A stretch of 64,000 nt of DNA, taken from assembly GCA_021397835.1 (NCBI GenBank), contig JAJFZO010000659.1:2046501-2110500 (forward strand). Direction: 5' to 3'. Source of the stretch: Moringa oleifera. Taxonomy: Eukaryota > Streptophyta > Magnoliopsida > Brassicales > Moringaceae. Every line of letters begins with the position of its first letter. The first letter of the stretch is position 1. Under the pieces are notes generated by a model, which worked only from the letters and a program-made list of their open reading frames with translations, had not been told where the DNA came from and did not search any database. Of this stretch, positions 12,241-25,496 are shown piece by piece. The translations under genes were made by a program, and so were the position numbers.

Positions 12241-15049
12241 GAATTGATAACTTCTCTATGATATAATTTCAAGCCTACCAAGAATTGTTCAAAAGTTGAT
12301 AAAATCTTGTCTACTATGCGTTTTTCAACGACTGAGACTTCTTCCAATGGGGATATAATTTTTTTATGGTAATTTTCTCAATACTAATGCTTATGTACTC
12401 ATAATGCACGCTTTTTTATTATTATTATTTTTGACAAAGCCTTTACAATCTGATCACCTTATCACCTTTTGAGAACCTTCAAATTTCTTGGCAAATCAAG
12501 TCCTAGCAATAGCCTTAATTTAATCAAGTCTTGGGAATTATTCCCTAGCAAATTATCTACACTATCATAAGAAGAGTTCTTCATGAATGTCAACTCTTCA
12601 GTTAAATGTCTCCAATGCAAGCCCAAGAGAATCATCATCCTTGTTTACATATCATTTGGTTATCCTCAAATTTGCCTTCAACAAATTTAAACACATGATG
12701 CAATGCCTTATAAAGATCAACGTTGACTATGTAAAGTCATAACTTCAACTTAAATTAATTCACCATTTTGATTTTAGATGTATCATCCTACTACTTGAAG
12801 AGTATTCGTGTAAATGAATATACATAATGCCAAGAGTTTTGTGAGATAATTTTTGGTGAGAACTCTTAAAGAAATGAATAATTTTTTGTGAGAATTCTTA
12901 AAAATTATTTGTGTTGGTATATTGGTTTGTTTATAAAATCAATGAAGTTTTGGTTTGTTAATGGAATTATTTATATGTTGGTTTATTAATGGTATGATAA
13001 CAGAATTAAAGTAGTTTGTTGGTATATATATGCGTATGTATGTGCATGTGTGTTGGTATTTTGGTATATTGGAGAAAAAATTGATATTTATGTATAAATC
13101 AATTTATGTATATGTTAACGTGATGGTTGATTTGTTAGTTTATGTATATGTTTGTATGTTAATGGCATGAATAGATTTAGTGTGTTAGTTTGTTGATATA
13201 AATATATATATATATATATGTTAGTTGATGCTTTTAAATTTATATATGCACATATTGGTGTATTCATGGGATTGATATATTTACTATGAAATGGATGGAT
13301 CTATTAACGTGTTAGTTTGCAAGTTGGTGTATTGGAGAAAAAATTAATGTACATTTATATTTTGATTTAGTATATACTGTAATTAAAAAATAATAAATAT
13401 ATAATAACAACAAAAGCATATAAAATAACAATCTAATAATAATAATTATTATAAAATATTATTATTAAATTGTTATTTTAAAAATATTATTTTATAACTA
13501 TGAAATTATTATTTATTAGTTAATATTATTTTATATTTTTATTTTAATTATAAAATTATTATTTTATAAATATGAAATTATTATTATTAATTTTAAAAGT
13601 ATTAAGATATTATTTAAATAATAAATAAATTAATAATAGGATACTTTTTCACAATTATTAATGATTATGAAAATTTTTAAAATTTTTAAAATAAAATATT
13701 AAATTAATTTAAATTACTATTTAAATATTTTTAATTTTTTTAAAAATTGTAAAAAAGATTATTAAATAATAAAATATTATTTTAAAATTTTCAAATAATG
13801 TTTAATTATTATTTTATTAAATATTTCTTTACAAATCTCTATAAAACCCTAAATAACTAATAAACTGTGAAAAAAGATAAATTTTTTTCACATGTCAAAA
13901 ACTATGAAGAAAATATACTCATTTTTCTTTACACCTCGTTCTTGATATCTTTAGAATCGCGAAGAAAAGCTTTTTTATAGAAAAAATTCTATTTTTTCTT
14001 AGAATGCAAAAAAAAAAAAAAGAACTCATAAAAGAAATAGTCTCAACGAAGAAATTCTTAATAGGCTCATTAGACAAATGAATCCGTAATAAAGTATTTT
14101 AAGTCAATAAGGTACTTTTTCAATTAGTAATATGATGATGGTCATGATGGTCATGATCGAATGAAAGATGATTAATTAGATCAAATTGATTTTTATTTGA
14201 TTTGTGGTTTGAACATTTTATGTAAGTATACTATGTATTTTGATAATAAATATAATGATTTGTTGTTTAATGTGATTTTATGTGCTTTTATTGTCTAATT
14301 AATTTAATTAATTTATGATAATATTTATTTATTAATATTATATAAACTAAATAATGTATATTATAATTTTTATATATTAATTAAAAAATAAAAAATAAAT
14401 TTTTAATAATTATTTTAGCATTCTCACAAAACATTTTGTTGCAATCCTTCATAAATTAAAATATATAAATTAATTAAAATATATTTATAATAAAAATAGT
14501 AAAATTATTTATATAAATATTTTTTATTTATGATTTTAAAATTTCAATAAAAAACACAAAACAAAATTACAAAATCACCATAATATTACAATAAATTATT
14601 ATTATCACGAATCATATTCCATGATAATACATTAAAATGGCAACCAAACTCATTTTACAGTAATTAATTAACGTTGTCATTTGTCACTTTCTATGTGCAT
14701 AAGTTACAAATTACGGTAGAAATTTTTGGTGAGAATTCTCAAAAGTTTTATTAACTGTTTTTACGAAAACATGTTTTACAAGAATGGTAATGATATAATT
14801 TTTGTTAGAAACTAAATTTATTCTTATGAAATGAAGTTTGTAACAATTTTACTTTTTATTTATTATTTTAAATAAATATACAAATATAATATTTTTCAAA
14901 ATTTTAAAATTAAATTTCATTCGAATGTCATTAGAAATTTTTCATGAAAGTAATATTAAGGGGACAATTTCTGCCAAATTTTTTTTGTTAAAATGGCTAT
15001 TTTTACAAAAAATCTCTAAATTTAAATAAAAATTTTTTCTTGCGGTGAT
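12241..15049. other. AT-rich intergenic DNA, no gene seen
   Basis: From 12900 to 13380 a TG-rich degenerate phrase ('ttggtttgttaatgg', 'gttggtatattgg') recurs. From 13380 to 14600 the DNA is extremely AT-rich. I find no coding frame or recognisable element here. Confidence 0.5.
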
Positions 15050-15790
15050 TATCAAAGCAAGATCTTGGAATTATGCTTGTCTAGCTCCACCTTGATCCAC
15101 TTCATGAGCCCATCCTAAAAGAGGAAAAATATTTAACCATTTGTAAAATTAAGAATCTTCAACACTATGATTTCTCTTACACAATCATGGACGTTACTTA
15201 AATGTTTAAGTTGATGAAGTTTCCCCTTAGTTTCTTCTTTGACATTCTAATAAAAGATTTGCTTCTTCAACTCTAATTTAAAATTAGTAAAAAAGTTCAA
15301 CATATAGATAGCTTTATCAATATTATTGGATTTCCTCTTTCATCACAACAGGGCGATGTCTGTTTGATAAAGAGATGCTTGATGGATCTTGGTACTTCCT
15401 TCATTGATCCTTATGAATCCCAAATATTCCTCCAATCCCCACAAGAAGTTCTCTATCTTGCCAACCTTCTTCACATAAGAAAAACTTTTGGGCTTGGGCA
15501 AGTATATCTTATGTGTCTCTAATCTAGCCTAACTCTATTACTAATCAATAGGGACTTCCTCCTATTAAGCATGCACCTCATAGAGTTGCCTCTAGAAGTT
15601 GTCCATCAACCCATGGATCTCTTCACATAAAGAAATCTTGAAGGGCATAAACTTCTTTCTTCAAGTCATGATCGAACTTTGAGAGTAAACCTTCAAGTTA
15701 CTTTGAATCTCACATCCTTTGCCTCTAGACAATTCAACCTTATGCCCATCTCCTGCAATCGTGCATTTAACTCACTTGTGCCCATCTTTA
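15050..15790 (-). mobile_element. Decayed Ty3/gypsy gag (Retrotrans_gag domain), pseudogene
   Basis: Read on the minus strand across several frames, the DNA encodes the gag core of a plant gypsy element. In order I see MGTSELNARLQEMG, IENFLWGLEEYLGFIRI, TKIHQASLYQTDIAL, WRRKSNNIDKA, FKLELKKQIFY, GKLHQLKHLSNVHDCVREI and DGLMKWIKVELD. These correspond to the PF03732-type pattern (FL..LE.YF, A..YL.....WWR, F...L..QF, L..L.Q...V.EY). Stops and frameshifts show it is dead. The nearby R1 and tandem array may belong to the same element. Confidence 0.8.
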
Positions 15791-16225
15791 CTTAATTTAT
15801 GCATGAATAAAGATTCAAAATTATGTTATTGGAATAAGACACACTCTTGGTTTTTTTAGCATTATGAGTTCTATTGTTTATTTATCAAAAATCAACTTGA
15901 TTCTCCACGTTTTTACCCCTTTCACAATTATTTCGTCTTGTTCGTCATAATTTTTTGCTAGTTTGAATAGTTTGCCAAATCAGATGTTATGTTTGGAGCT
16001 TCTCAAATTTTATGAAAATTATATTTTTATAAAAAATATTTATTTTTACTTATAAAAATATATCTATCAAAATTTATTTTTATAAATAAATCTCTAAATA
16101 TACTTGATGTTCACTTTCAAAAATTTTCAGAATAAGTTATCTACCACTATCATTGAAGGAAAGGGTGCTAAATCCGCCTTTAAAGGGGAAAGCACGAGGG
16201 AATGGTTTTGTTATCGCATCCAGTA

Positions 16226-16313
16226 TCACGTGAGTCTCACGTGAGAGACCAAGTTAGAAGAAAATTGGAACTAGCTCGAGCAAGCTTGGCCACCCGCAAT
16301 TGGAAAACCCTAG
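16226..16313 (+). promoter_or_regulatory. eRF1 upstream region: paired G-boxes and a telo-box
   Basis: Two G-boxes (CACGTG at 16227-16232 and 16238-16243) sit 11 bp apart in a TCACGTGAG/TCTCACGTGAG arrangement. A telo-box (AAACCCTA, 16305-16312) follows about 62 bp later. Telo-boxes are common near the 5' ends of plant translation-machinery genes, and G-boxes bind bZIP and bHLH factors. The motifs are read directly; use as the eRF1 promoter/5' end is inferred. Confidence 0.6.
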
Positions 16314-16369
16314 AGTCCTCTCAGAGAGAAAGAGAGAGGGAGTCTTTGCCTGAGGCGGCGTTGATAGGG

Positions 16370-18827
16370 GTACGTTTATTCACCGGTTTTCTTTTACAAC
16401 TTTATGCTGCTAACCTTTTCTTCCTCACGGTGATTTTTTTTTTCTGATGCTGTATTTATGATCTGCTTGTTTTCTGTTTAGCATGGATTGGCCTCTTGAA
16501 CCCCGCCCTCCTCATGTTAGGGTCCTGTATTTTTTCATGACTTCATTACGTTTTTCTTATTTCTTTGGTTCCGTACCATCAAGTGCTAAGTTTTGTGATT
16601 GAAGTCCTTTGAAAGCGTTCTACTGAGGTGGCAAGCGGGGTGAAAACGCGGTTGTATTTTACAGCGATCTCTTTCGTTGCACAATATTATTTCTTTTTCT
16701 TTTGATTTGCGTTTAGGATGGCTGAATCCGTTTTTAATCGCTAGAATCCATGTGTTTGCTTTACTACAAATTCAGATCACGAACCCTTCTTTTGTCAGTC
16801 TGTGGCTTATGAAGAAGATCAGCTTGAAGCATTGACATAAACTAAAACAAATCTTTTCTTATATTTGCCTTCTATACCGCCTTTTTCTTGTTTTGGCGCC
16901 CCTTAAAACCCTTCCTGGACCTTTCTTAAACATCTTTTCTAGCACTTCACTTCTCCTCAGAACCCACCTACCCAACGACAACCACAACAATAGGTGGACA
17001 ACACTAAGCATTAGAATCACTTGTTCACTTAACCATTCAAATCACCAATTGATGTGCCCATGTGAAAACTGTTCAGTCTCTTGGTTATAGTATTATTACA
17101 ATTATGATACCACAGAAAGGAAACAGCAGTTTGAAACAAAATGAATAAGTAAAAAAAAAAAGAAGTTAGTGATGCAAGGGATTTTTATTTGGGAAAATGG
17201 ATGAAATTAAGCATTCAAAGGTTGGGAGTTGACATTTGTTATTGTTCTCTCTGTGTTCTGTGCTTCTTGATATGTGAGCCAATCAAATTCATAACCTTAG
17301 AGACAGAGAGGCTTTTTGCAATTTATCTGGCTGGTCTAGTCCAGTTTCTAAGACATTGAGTAAAACTTTGTTCTGTAGAGTATATCTGACTATAGTAACT
17401 TGTATATTTGGTATTTGCTCTTTCTGATTTAAAAAAGAAAAACTTTTGTATGTGCTCTTATCATCCAATGCTTTTATAAGTACAATCTTACTGCAATAGG
17501 GATGCTTGCAGACATTCCCTTTGATTTTTCATTTTGTGTTCTTGCTTATTTGTTTCTTTGTATTCTGGTTTTGTGGTGTTTGTTAGACAATGTTTATGTG
17601 TTTTGAGCTATAGATATTTATTCGGAGGGTTCCATTTCAACATGTATTTAGCTTTGTGGTTAGTTTCTGGTACTGAAGTAAATGCAGGAATGAGGAGGAT
17701 AAGTTTAGAGGAGAAACAGGTATAGACTTCTATGTGAGATGAGTGACTTAATGAGTATTGTAAAAGATGTTATGATGTCTTGCTTGGTGATGAAGAGATA
17801 TTGCTTAATGAATGTTAATGGATATTGGTGGCGCTTCTCCGATGATCACTTTAGCCTTCCCCTCATGTTTTTACTTTTTGCATTGTTTGTATGTCAAGTG
17901 AATGGAATTTTCATATTCTAAACATACATGGTTGCTTTTGGCTTTGAAAGTAAAGATTATTGTTTGTTTTATTGCCCTGATGTTAAAAATAAAACTAGAA
18001 AAGATCTTGGTGTTTTGCTAGTGTAGCAATGGGCAGAAGAAGTTGGAAAGATATATGTTTAGTATCTTGGGATTCTTAATTTAGGTGATATTGCTGTCAA
18101 GCATGCTCAGCTCTTTGTTTTCTTTTTTAGTGATTTTGACTTGTTTAGTTTCTTCTCTTGTAGCTTTCAACTTTTTGCCACTTGGCATATGGATTTCTTT
18201 TTGCACTTTATTCTACTGCTTTTGACAACACAGATAACTGCTAGGTGAAAGTGATCAGTGCATGAGGAGGCTTGGGATTGATGATTGGAGAAGTAGAGAG
18301 TTGAAGGTAGTTCTGGAATAGTGAACAGAAGAAGGGGAATTAGTGGGGAAAATATTACAGAAATAAAGTCAATTCATCAGGTTTGATAGTGTGTCAAAAT
18401 AACTTATGAAGTTAAGCAATAGGAGCACATTGTTAGGACTTTGTCGTTTTATGAGAACATTGACAGATGGTTTAGTGGCCTTTCATTCTACTCCCTTCGG
18501 CTCCTGCTTGCTGTCACATCATGTTATTTACTCAATTCAATGATTATTTTTTGGTCTCAATGTTTATTCAATAAAATATCAAAAAATTTGCAAATTACTC
18601 AGTGGAGTTCATTCACAATTAATTAATTTTTTCAAAAAATAATATGTGATAGTTAAAAAGATATGAGAAACGCTTTCCACAAGTCAAATATGATTAAAAT
18701 TATGGAATAGAGGGAGTATTGATGGTATGTATTTCTTGTGATTCATTTGTTAGTGAAATAATAGTGTCTTGTCCTTGTTGGGTTGTTAGCTCCAAAGTTA
18801 AATATCTGTTCTATGTGCTCTTTATAG
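16370..18827 (+). other. Probable 5'UTR intron of eRF1 gene
   Basis: A GC-richer leader (about 16260-16369) ends at AGGG|GTACGT, a good donor. T-rich DNA with TTTATAG|G at 18821-18827 gives an acceptor 41 bp before the eRF1 ATG; GTGTAG at 18845-18850 is an alternative. The 2.46 kb between has only short spurious reading frames. Long leader introns are common in plant housekeeping genes. No transcript evidence is available here. Confidence 0.55.
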
Positions 18828-18868
18828 GTTCTATATTGTTGTTCGTGTAGTGGCTAGCATTTCCTGCA

Positions 18869-20182
18869 ATGGCGGATGGTCATGAATCAGATAAAAACAT
18901 TGAGATATGGAAGATCAAAAAGTTGATCAAGGCTTTGGAATCTGCCAGAGGAAATGGCACGAGTATGATATCTCTTATAATGCCTCCGCGTGATCAAATT
19001 TCTCGAGTTACAAAAATGCTTGGTGATGAATTTGGAACTGCTTCAAACATCAAGAGTAGGGTGAACCGTCAGTCTGTGTTGGCTGCCATTACTTCTGCTC
19101 AACAGCGCCTGAAGCTTTATAACAAGGTTCCTCCCAATGGGCTGGTGCTTTATACTGGGACAATCGTTACTGAAGATGGAAAGGAAAAGAAAGTGACAAT
19201 TGACTTTGAGCCTTTCAAGCCTATAAATGCGTCATTGTACCTCTGTGATAACAAGTTTCACACAGAAGCTTTAAACGAACTTTTAGAATCTGATGACAAG
19301 TTTGGTTTTATTGTTATGGATGGGAATGGCACGCTGTTTGGCACATTAAGTGGGAACACAAGAGAGGTGCTTCATAAGTTTACTGTTGATCTTCCAAAGA
19401 AGCATGGAAGAGGAGGGCAGTCAGCTCTGCGGTTTGCTCGTCTTCGGATGGAGAAACGGCACAACTATGTGAGGAAGACAGCAGAACTTGCCACACAGTT
19501 TTTCATCAATCCTGCTACAAGTCAGCCTAATGTTGCTGGATTAATACTTGCTGGTTCTGCTGACTTCAAGACTGAACTGAGCCAGTCAGACATGTTTGAC
19601 CCTCGTTTACAGGCGAAGATATTAAATGTTGTTGATGTTTCATACGGAGGGGAGAATGGTTTTAACCAAGCAATCGAGCTATCAGCTGAAATTCTATCAA
19701 ATGTGAAGTTCATACAGGAAAAACGCTTAATTGGGAAATACTTTGAGGAAATCAGCCAGGATACTGGAAAATATGTCTTTGGTGTAGATGATACATTAAA
19801 GGCTCTTGAAATGGGTGCTGTAGAAACTCTTATTGTGTGGGAAAATCTGGATATCAATAGGTATCTGCTGAAAAACAGTTCTACTGGTGAAATTGTGATA
19901 AAGCATCTAAATAAGGACCAAGAGGCTGATCAGGGCAACTTCCATGATGCGGCCACCAATGTGGAGTTGGAAGTTCAAGAGAAAATGCCTTTACTTGAGT
20001 GGTTTGCTAATGAGTACAAGCGCTTTGGTTGCACCTTGGAATTTGTCACCAATAAATCCCAAGAAGGATCACAATTTTGCAGAGGATTTGGTGGAATTGG
20101 AGGTATCCTTCGCTACCAGCTTGACATAAGATCATTTGATGAGTTATCTGATGATGGAGATGTTTATGAAGATTCTGATTGA
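18869..20182 (+). CDS. ERF1: Eukaryotic peptide chain release factor subunit 1 (eRF1)
   Basis: A cytosolic protein that recognises all three stop codons in the ribosomal A site and triggers peptidyl-tRNA hydrolysis together with the GTPase eRF3. The single uninterrupted reading frame is 437 aa, the normal plant length (about 435). All signature motifs are present: GTS at residues 30-32, NIKS at 60-63, YxCxxxF at 124-130 (stop-codon recognition, domain 1), and the GGQ catalytic loop (HGRGGQS, GGQ 182-184) in domain 2. The C-terminal eRF3-binding domain ends in an acidic tail, [14 protein letters not shown]. The start is set by [10 protein letters not shown], which matches family N-termini. The CDS has no intron, as I recall for plant eRF1 genes. 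The stop is TGA followed by G; a second in-frame TGA lies seven codons on. Nothing suggests a pseudogene. Confidence 0.97.
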   Translation: MADGHESDKNIEIWKIKKLIKALESARGNGTSMISLIMPPRDQISRVTKMLGDEFGTASNIKSRVNRQSVLAAITSAQQRLKLYNKVPPNGLVLYTGTIVTEDGKEKKVTIDFEPFKPINASLYLCDNKFHTEALNELLESDDKFGFIVMDGNGTLFGTLSGNTREVLHKFTVDLPKKHGRGGQSALRFARLRMEKRHNYVRKTAELATQFFINPATSQPNVAGLILAGSADFKTELSQSDMFDPRLQAKILNVVDVSYGGENGFNQAIELSAEILSNVKFIQEKRLIGKYFEEISQDTGKYVFGVDDTLKALEMGAVETLIVWENLDINRYLLKNSSTGEIVIKHLNKDQEADQGNFHDAATNVELEVQEKMPLLEWFANEYKRFGCTLEFVTNKSQEGSQFCRGFGGIGGILRYQLDIRSFDELSDDGDVYEDSD

Positions 20183-20700
20183 GAAGCAACAAATGGTGCT
20201 TGAGCTGTTGCATGAAAAAGGTATGGAAGTCCATAACAGGTGCAATGAATCTTCTTTTCCATTGCCTCCTTATATAATGCCCACTTCCTCCCCAGCCCCC
20301 AAACGAAGATAAGAAGAAGAGAAAAGGAGCTAATAAATTGCTGTTAGTTTTCTCTGTCTGCATAAGTTCCTGATCAGCACCTAATTTTTTGTTTGTGTTT
20401 TTGTTTTTGTTTTTTTTGTTTTCCTTTTCTGTCCCCCCTCGTTGCTTCCTTGCTTCTTGAAGCTTTTGAGGCTTCTTGCAACTTGGTGTTGTTCCAACAA
20501 GAATTTACAGAAAGATGAGTTTACTTGGAGAAGATGAAACCATTAAATAATCTAGTGTGTTACCTAGTTGGTATTTTTAATCGTTGCACAGAGCATGCTG
20601 CAGTTGTTTGGCATCTAGGCGTTGAGGAGATGCAGACTGGATAGCTTTTGTGTTACATTATTATTGAATTTTATTATTAGTTGTGTTGTTATCACATTTC
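20183..20700 (+). other. eRF1 3'UTR, with a possible 3'UTR intron (20221-20376)
   Basis: Thirty-eight bases after the stop is a strong donor-like site, AAAAAG|GTATGG (GT at 20221). A T-rich tract leads to TTCCTGATCAG ending at 20376, a plausible acceptor. Further T-rich DNA runs to about 20440. The region is non-coding beyond the second TGA at 20201-20203. Splicing here is an inference from consensus only. Confidence 0.4.
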
Positions 20701-21796
20701 AACATGGTTTGGTCTTATGTGCCCTTTTAACCTATTTGTTTTGTTTGACACTTTTTCCTTGCTGTTGCAACTATTATTGTTGATGCATTTTGATTATTCA
20801 GCTGGATCTTGGACCAGTTGCGCTGATGGTATATATTCTTAGAGGTAGTAGTCCAGCTTGTATGAGTTCATATTTTTGACAAATTTGTGCTGACTGACTT
20901 GCTTCGAGAGGAAGGGAATCTATCATCCAGTAATCTTTAGAGCCTTGTCCATTTTACTTTTTGTTATTTATATGGATTGTGAACTTGAATTATGTAAACA
21001 GTAAATTTAAAAGAGATGGGGCGTCAACTAGATGATAGGTCAGGCTGTTAAAAAAGAGATCAAGTTGACTAGTAAAACTTTAATTTTTATTTTTTTTTCT
21101 TGGGTAAGATTTGGAGCATTGACTACTGCTCTGAAATTAGTAAAATGATGAAATTAATTTGTGCACAAGAGAAAGGAGAAGAGCAAGGGAGGATGAAAGA
21201 TTTAATGTTCCATATCTATTTGACAATTGTGATTGAGAACAAGCATAGTGCTACTTGTTTCATTAAGGCAAAGCAAATGTAGGGTGCATGTCTCAAGAGT
21301 CTATTACATGCACATTTCATTTGGTTGGAGGATGGCTGTAGTTTCTTGGACTCTGTTGCTCTGGGAGACTTGCAATATATAATTCTCCTTGGCAAATTTT
21401 TGCGTGTTTGGTAAGTTTCAGTTTGTTGGTGCTGTTATGACCTTGCTCCAATATGAGCCACCAGAACTAGTGGCAGAAAGCTCCCAGTTCTGCAAAATGA
21501 AAGTCCCTACTCAAGCTCAAACAATCACATAATTTTCTGTTTTGATTAATCGAATAGGGATAAAACCTTAAATAAAATATGAATGTCTAATCCCTGTTTT
21601 AGGAGAAAATATTTGGATTTAAAGGAACATGAGAAGGGAAATTGGTGAGAGAAACAGTGGGGGAGAGTGAAGGAACACCCTTTCGAGATTCAATCAACCG
21701 GATGAGTTTGATTTGGCCGTTGAAGAGGAGAGGCCTAGAAGTGTGATAGGACACTGGTGCCTGATCATTAATGGTGCACGGGGGGTGTAGGACTGT
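20701..21796. other. Intergenic DNA, no gene seen
   Basis: Mixed-composition DNA with short reading frames only (the longest about 60 codons at 21100-21282, with no family resemblance). I see no transposon hallmark here before repeat copy A starts. Confidence 0.5.
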
Positions 21797-23581
21797 ATAG
21801 GCTTGCCCCGAAAGGGACGAAGAAAGGTTTGAGGGTTAGGCCCAATTAATATGGACGGTTTGAACAGCAGTTAGGAACATATGTTGCCTACTTGGGAGGA
21901 CTAAGAAGAAATTAAGCATAACCGCTATTAAGAGAAGGAAAAGGGAGAAACAAGCAAGCCTAGTAAAGATACTAGCATGGTGATGCTTCGTGGAAATTGA
22001 AAAGGTTTGTATCCAACACTACGAAATACTTTTAATAGTTTTAATAAGTTTTGAATTATTATAAAATTATGATGATTAAAAATTAATATAAAAAAATTAT
22101 TATAATGTTTTAGTATTTTTTAATAATATTAAATAATAAAAAATATATATTTATGATTAAAACTATCATCGTTATAATTAAATATTATTATATAACTCAT
22201 AATAATTAAAAATTTTAAAAAATATTGATTCAACTTATAACATTAATCTATAATTGAGAATAATATATTATTATTTTTGGATTTCCGTGAAAACCAATTT
22301 CATCACTTTTACCTAGTCAACTACATTTAATATGAAAACAAATAAAATCATCAACAACAATATCACCAGTTTCAATCATTTAACTGTCACAGAAAAAATA
22401 ATCATATAGTTAAAAGACCGCATACTTACACATGATAATGCAAAATTCATAATATAAAACTGCAACGGTGAAAATTTGGTAAAATTTTGTATACCCAAAT
22501 ACAATAATATGGTACCACCACTTCAACATGATCTTTGAATCTACATATACCGAAATATACATCTACTTAGATCACATAATTTAGATTTGTTTTGTGCAGA
22601 TGATAATGCATCACAAATGATTTTATGTTACTAACCATGCCCAAACATGGGTAGCAAGGAAAGAGGCCTCAACCGATAAATTATGGTGATAATGCATGGA
22701 TTGGTGCACATAGTGCCTTACAAGAATCAAGATACAAAACCTACATATGATTTTTGTAAGAGGAATACCTATTCTTGTTTAAATAAGCCATAATTAAGCT
22801 ATTAGGTAAGAAATATGAACCCATTAAGTTAAGCCTGCAAACCCACAAAATAGATAGCAGATGCATTCTCATGCATCATCCATGAAAGATTCGCATAAAG
22901 CCTGCTGCCAGGTGTCAACTTAAAGGAGTAACAACAAAACATGAGAAAATCTTGACTCTCTGAACAAAAAATCTTCTCTAGCATTAACAAAGATGAAAAA
23001 GAATCAACGATCACAACAATTAGACAAATGGAAAAATAGGCAATTAATTAACCACCCAAGACGATATCCATGTAAATCGAAAGAGAGAGAGAAAAAAGGC
23101 CAAGATAGATAATTTTTCGATCAGTTCAAGCAAACTACTTAAAATTACGGTTCAATAACAAGAGCAAAATCATCCGATATTTTATAAACTTCAATGATGC
23201 ATATTACTGTTGATGTGATAACCATCTTCTCCTTCATGTCACAAAGTGGTAAGAACTTGAATTTTGGGTCTTTCAACGAAGTGTTTGATTCATGGAATAA
23301 TGTCATATTAGTGAATTTTAAGGACTCCGAAGAGATGCTAAAACATCAAATTGATATTTAAAATTCAAGGATTTTATTTCGACAATGCAATATTTGAAAT
23401 TGTCTTTTGTCTGATTGCTAAGATTAATTTGGCAAGTTGATTTATTCTTCATTTAAGGGAAGTTAGTTAGCAGTGCTGGGTTAGTTATTGATCTCCCTTC
23501 ACTACTTCTACTGCTCTTTGTGTAGGAAAATAGTAGGTTGAAACTACCACCTATAACGAATTCAATATGAGCCTTCCAACC
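21797..23581. repeat. Repeat family R2, copy A (CACTA-like derivative)
   Basis: Aligns by eye, in the same orientation, with 25497-28155. Shared landmarks are the opening 'gcttg(c/g)ccc..', 'gatactggcatggtgatgct', 'ttgcacatgataatgcaaa', 'aataatatggtacca' and 'gtaacgaattcaatatg' near the end. Inside, CACTACGAAATACTTTTAAT at 22017 resembles a CACTA end and is followed by inverted TTATAAAATTATGATGATTA-type subterminal motifs. No protein-coding frame remains. Confidence 0.65.
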
Positions 23582-24147
23582 AAAAAGAAATCTTCATGTT
23601 TTTAATTAACATGAACAAGTTAATATCTACTATAAAAGAAAGTAGAAATTAAATATCAAATAAAATGTTCACATACTTGGATCATAAAGATTATGAAGGG
23701 TATAAGTTGAGATTAAAAAAGAAAAAACTTACCTAAATCAATGATGGCAGCCACTATCAGTATAGTTGATTGATATTTCAAAAGAACAAGGAGAGATACA
23801 ACATATTGTATTTTTCTTAATGGGATAAAGAAAAATAATAAGTTACCTTTTGTATTGTAACTTTTGATAACTTCTTTAATATTTTAATAATTTCTATAAC
23901 TTCTTTATTTTTTGAGGATTATAACCCTATCTTCTACTTTATATATATACCCAATTATGTTATCACTCTATCATAAATAACATAAATGAGTAATGAATTT
24001 TTACACACTTGGTTCACTTCTTTTAAATTATTGATTTTTTCAGCTCATTATTAAAACATGTATTAAATCACGTTATTGAGCTTAATATTTATTGGCAAAG
24101 TCACGTGTAGCATATCACATGTAAGCCTAAATTTGACAAATAACAAC
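23582..24147 (-). mobile_element. Ty1/copia LTR (3' LTR of the minus-strand relic), approximate
   Basis: On the minus strand a purine-rich AAGTGGAGAT sequence is followed by TGTTGTTATTTGTCAAATTT, the usual polypurine-tract/LTR border of plant copia elements. About 400 bp downstream on that strand align by eye with 59990-60420 read on the plus strand, including 'tactgatagtggct' and 'tgatttaggtaag' near the LTR's 3' end. The lower boundary is not fixed (about 23720). Confidence 0.6.
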
Positions 24148-25445
24148 AATCTCCACTTGGGCTGGGTGCGCTATCGTATATAACGCATGGTTAAATATCT
24201 TTAGTTGAGCTCAACAATGCTATTTAATGATAAAAATATCTTAACCACAATCTAATCTATTAATCTTGGATTAAAGTGGTTATTATTATATATTTGTAAC
24301 AAGATCAATCAATAATCACAATACTAATATAATTAATACTAGATCAATTATGGATGTATAGCATAAAAATTATGTGAATATGTGATCCACACATTCCTAT
24401 TTTCAATTGATCCACTTTAAAACCCTTACGAGTCTCAATAATCATATGTACAAGCACCATATACTAAAAAGTTAAAGTAAATCATGATTTCTATATTTCA
24501 AAATTGTTAAACCAAATACATATCATATTTTTAAACCTTAGAACGTACTATAACCAAAATAAGTAATATATGATCTTATGTCTCAATCAGCTAGAGTAAA
24601 TACAAGGTCTCACTAAATGGGTATATCATCCAAAAGAAGAATCCCCATGCGACCCACACGCTCATGAAATACCTTAGATGGCAAGCCTTTGATGAGTGAA
24701 TCGACTATCATGAAATTGATGCTGATATGTTCAATTGACACTTGATCACTTTGACTTCTTTTCTTCATCACTAAGAATTTGATGTCAATGTGTTTAAACT
24801 TTGATAAGTTACGGTTGTTCTTGGAATATAGTATAACTGTTTTATTATCAGAGTTAATCCTTAGTGGTCTCTCAATACCGTCAATAATCTATAGCCCGAC
24901 AATAAAGTTCCACAGCTACATCCTATTGTTAGATGCTTCATAGTAGGTTATAAACCCAGCTTTCATGGTTGAAGTGATTGTAAGTGACTATGTGATACTT
25001 TTTCCAAGAAACTATTCCTGTAGCTAGAATGAAAAAATAGTGTCAAGTAGATCTCTTGCTATCCAGGCACTTAGCAAAAAATCAAAGTATGAGTATCTAA
25101 CAACTTTTAAGTGATCAAATCTCCAACATGTGAGCATGAAATCTTTTGTTCTTTGGAAATATTGCATAACCCGTTTCACTACTTTCCAATGAACCAATTC
25201 AAAGTTACTCAAATATTTGCTTATTATCCCCACTATGGATACTGTATCCAGATACGTACATACTTGAGCATACATGAAACTCCTTATAGTAGAAATATAA
25301 GGGAATTTCTGCAACTTTTGTCTTATGTTCAATTATAGGGCATTGTTAGAAGTTGAATTTATCACTTTTTACCACAGATGTGTCCCCAACTGTACAATAT
25401 TGCATACCATATCTACTAAGCACCTTTTTAATATAGGTTTTTTTT
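24148..25445 (-). mobile_element. Decayed Ty1/copia reverse transcriptase/RNase H region
   Basis: Minus-strand frames read KTYIKKVLSRYGMQ, then ELVHWKVVKRVMQYFQRTKD and FMLTCWRFDHLKVVRYSY. These match the copia segment between RT and RNase H (HW.A.KR.LRYL.GT). Further 3' the RNase H region continues in broken frames, with LL.VLRDH-type fragments and a weak ISTDSM-like stretch near 24730. Several stops make it non-functional. It ends at the LTR border near 24147. Confidence 0.75.
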
Positions 25446-25496
25446 TTCTTTTTTGTGATAGTTAATTCATTAATGATATGCGATAGAAAGTATGAA

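Noticed and set aside
16202..16447. 81-codon reading frame over the eRF1 leader
   Set aside because: It overlaps the G-boxes, telo-box and probable first non-coding exon, runs into the intron, and has a low-complexity RERERE stretch. No family resemblance.
19522..19857. 111-codon minus-strand frame within eRF1
   Set aside because: Antisense shadow of the intronless eRF1 coding sequence, as is the frame at 20046-20363.
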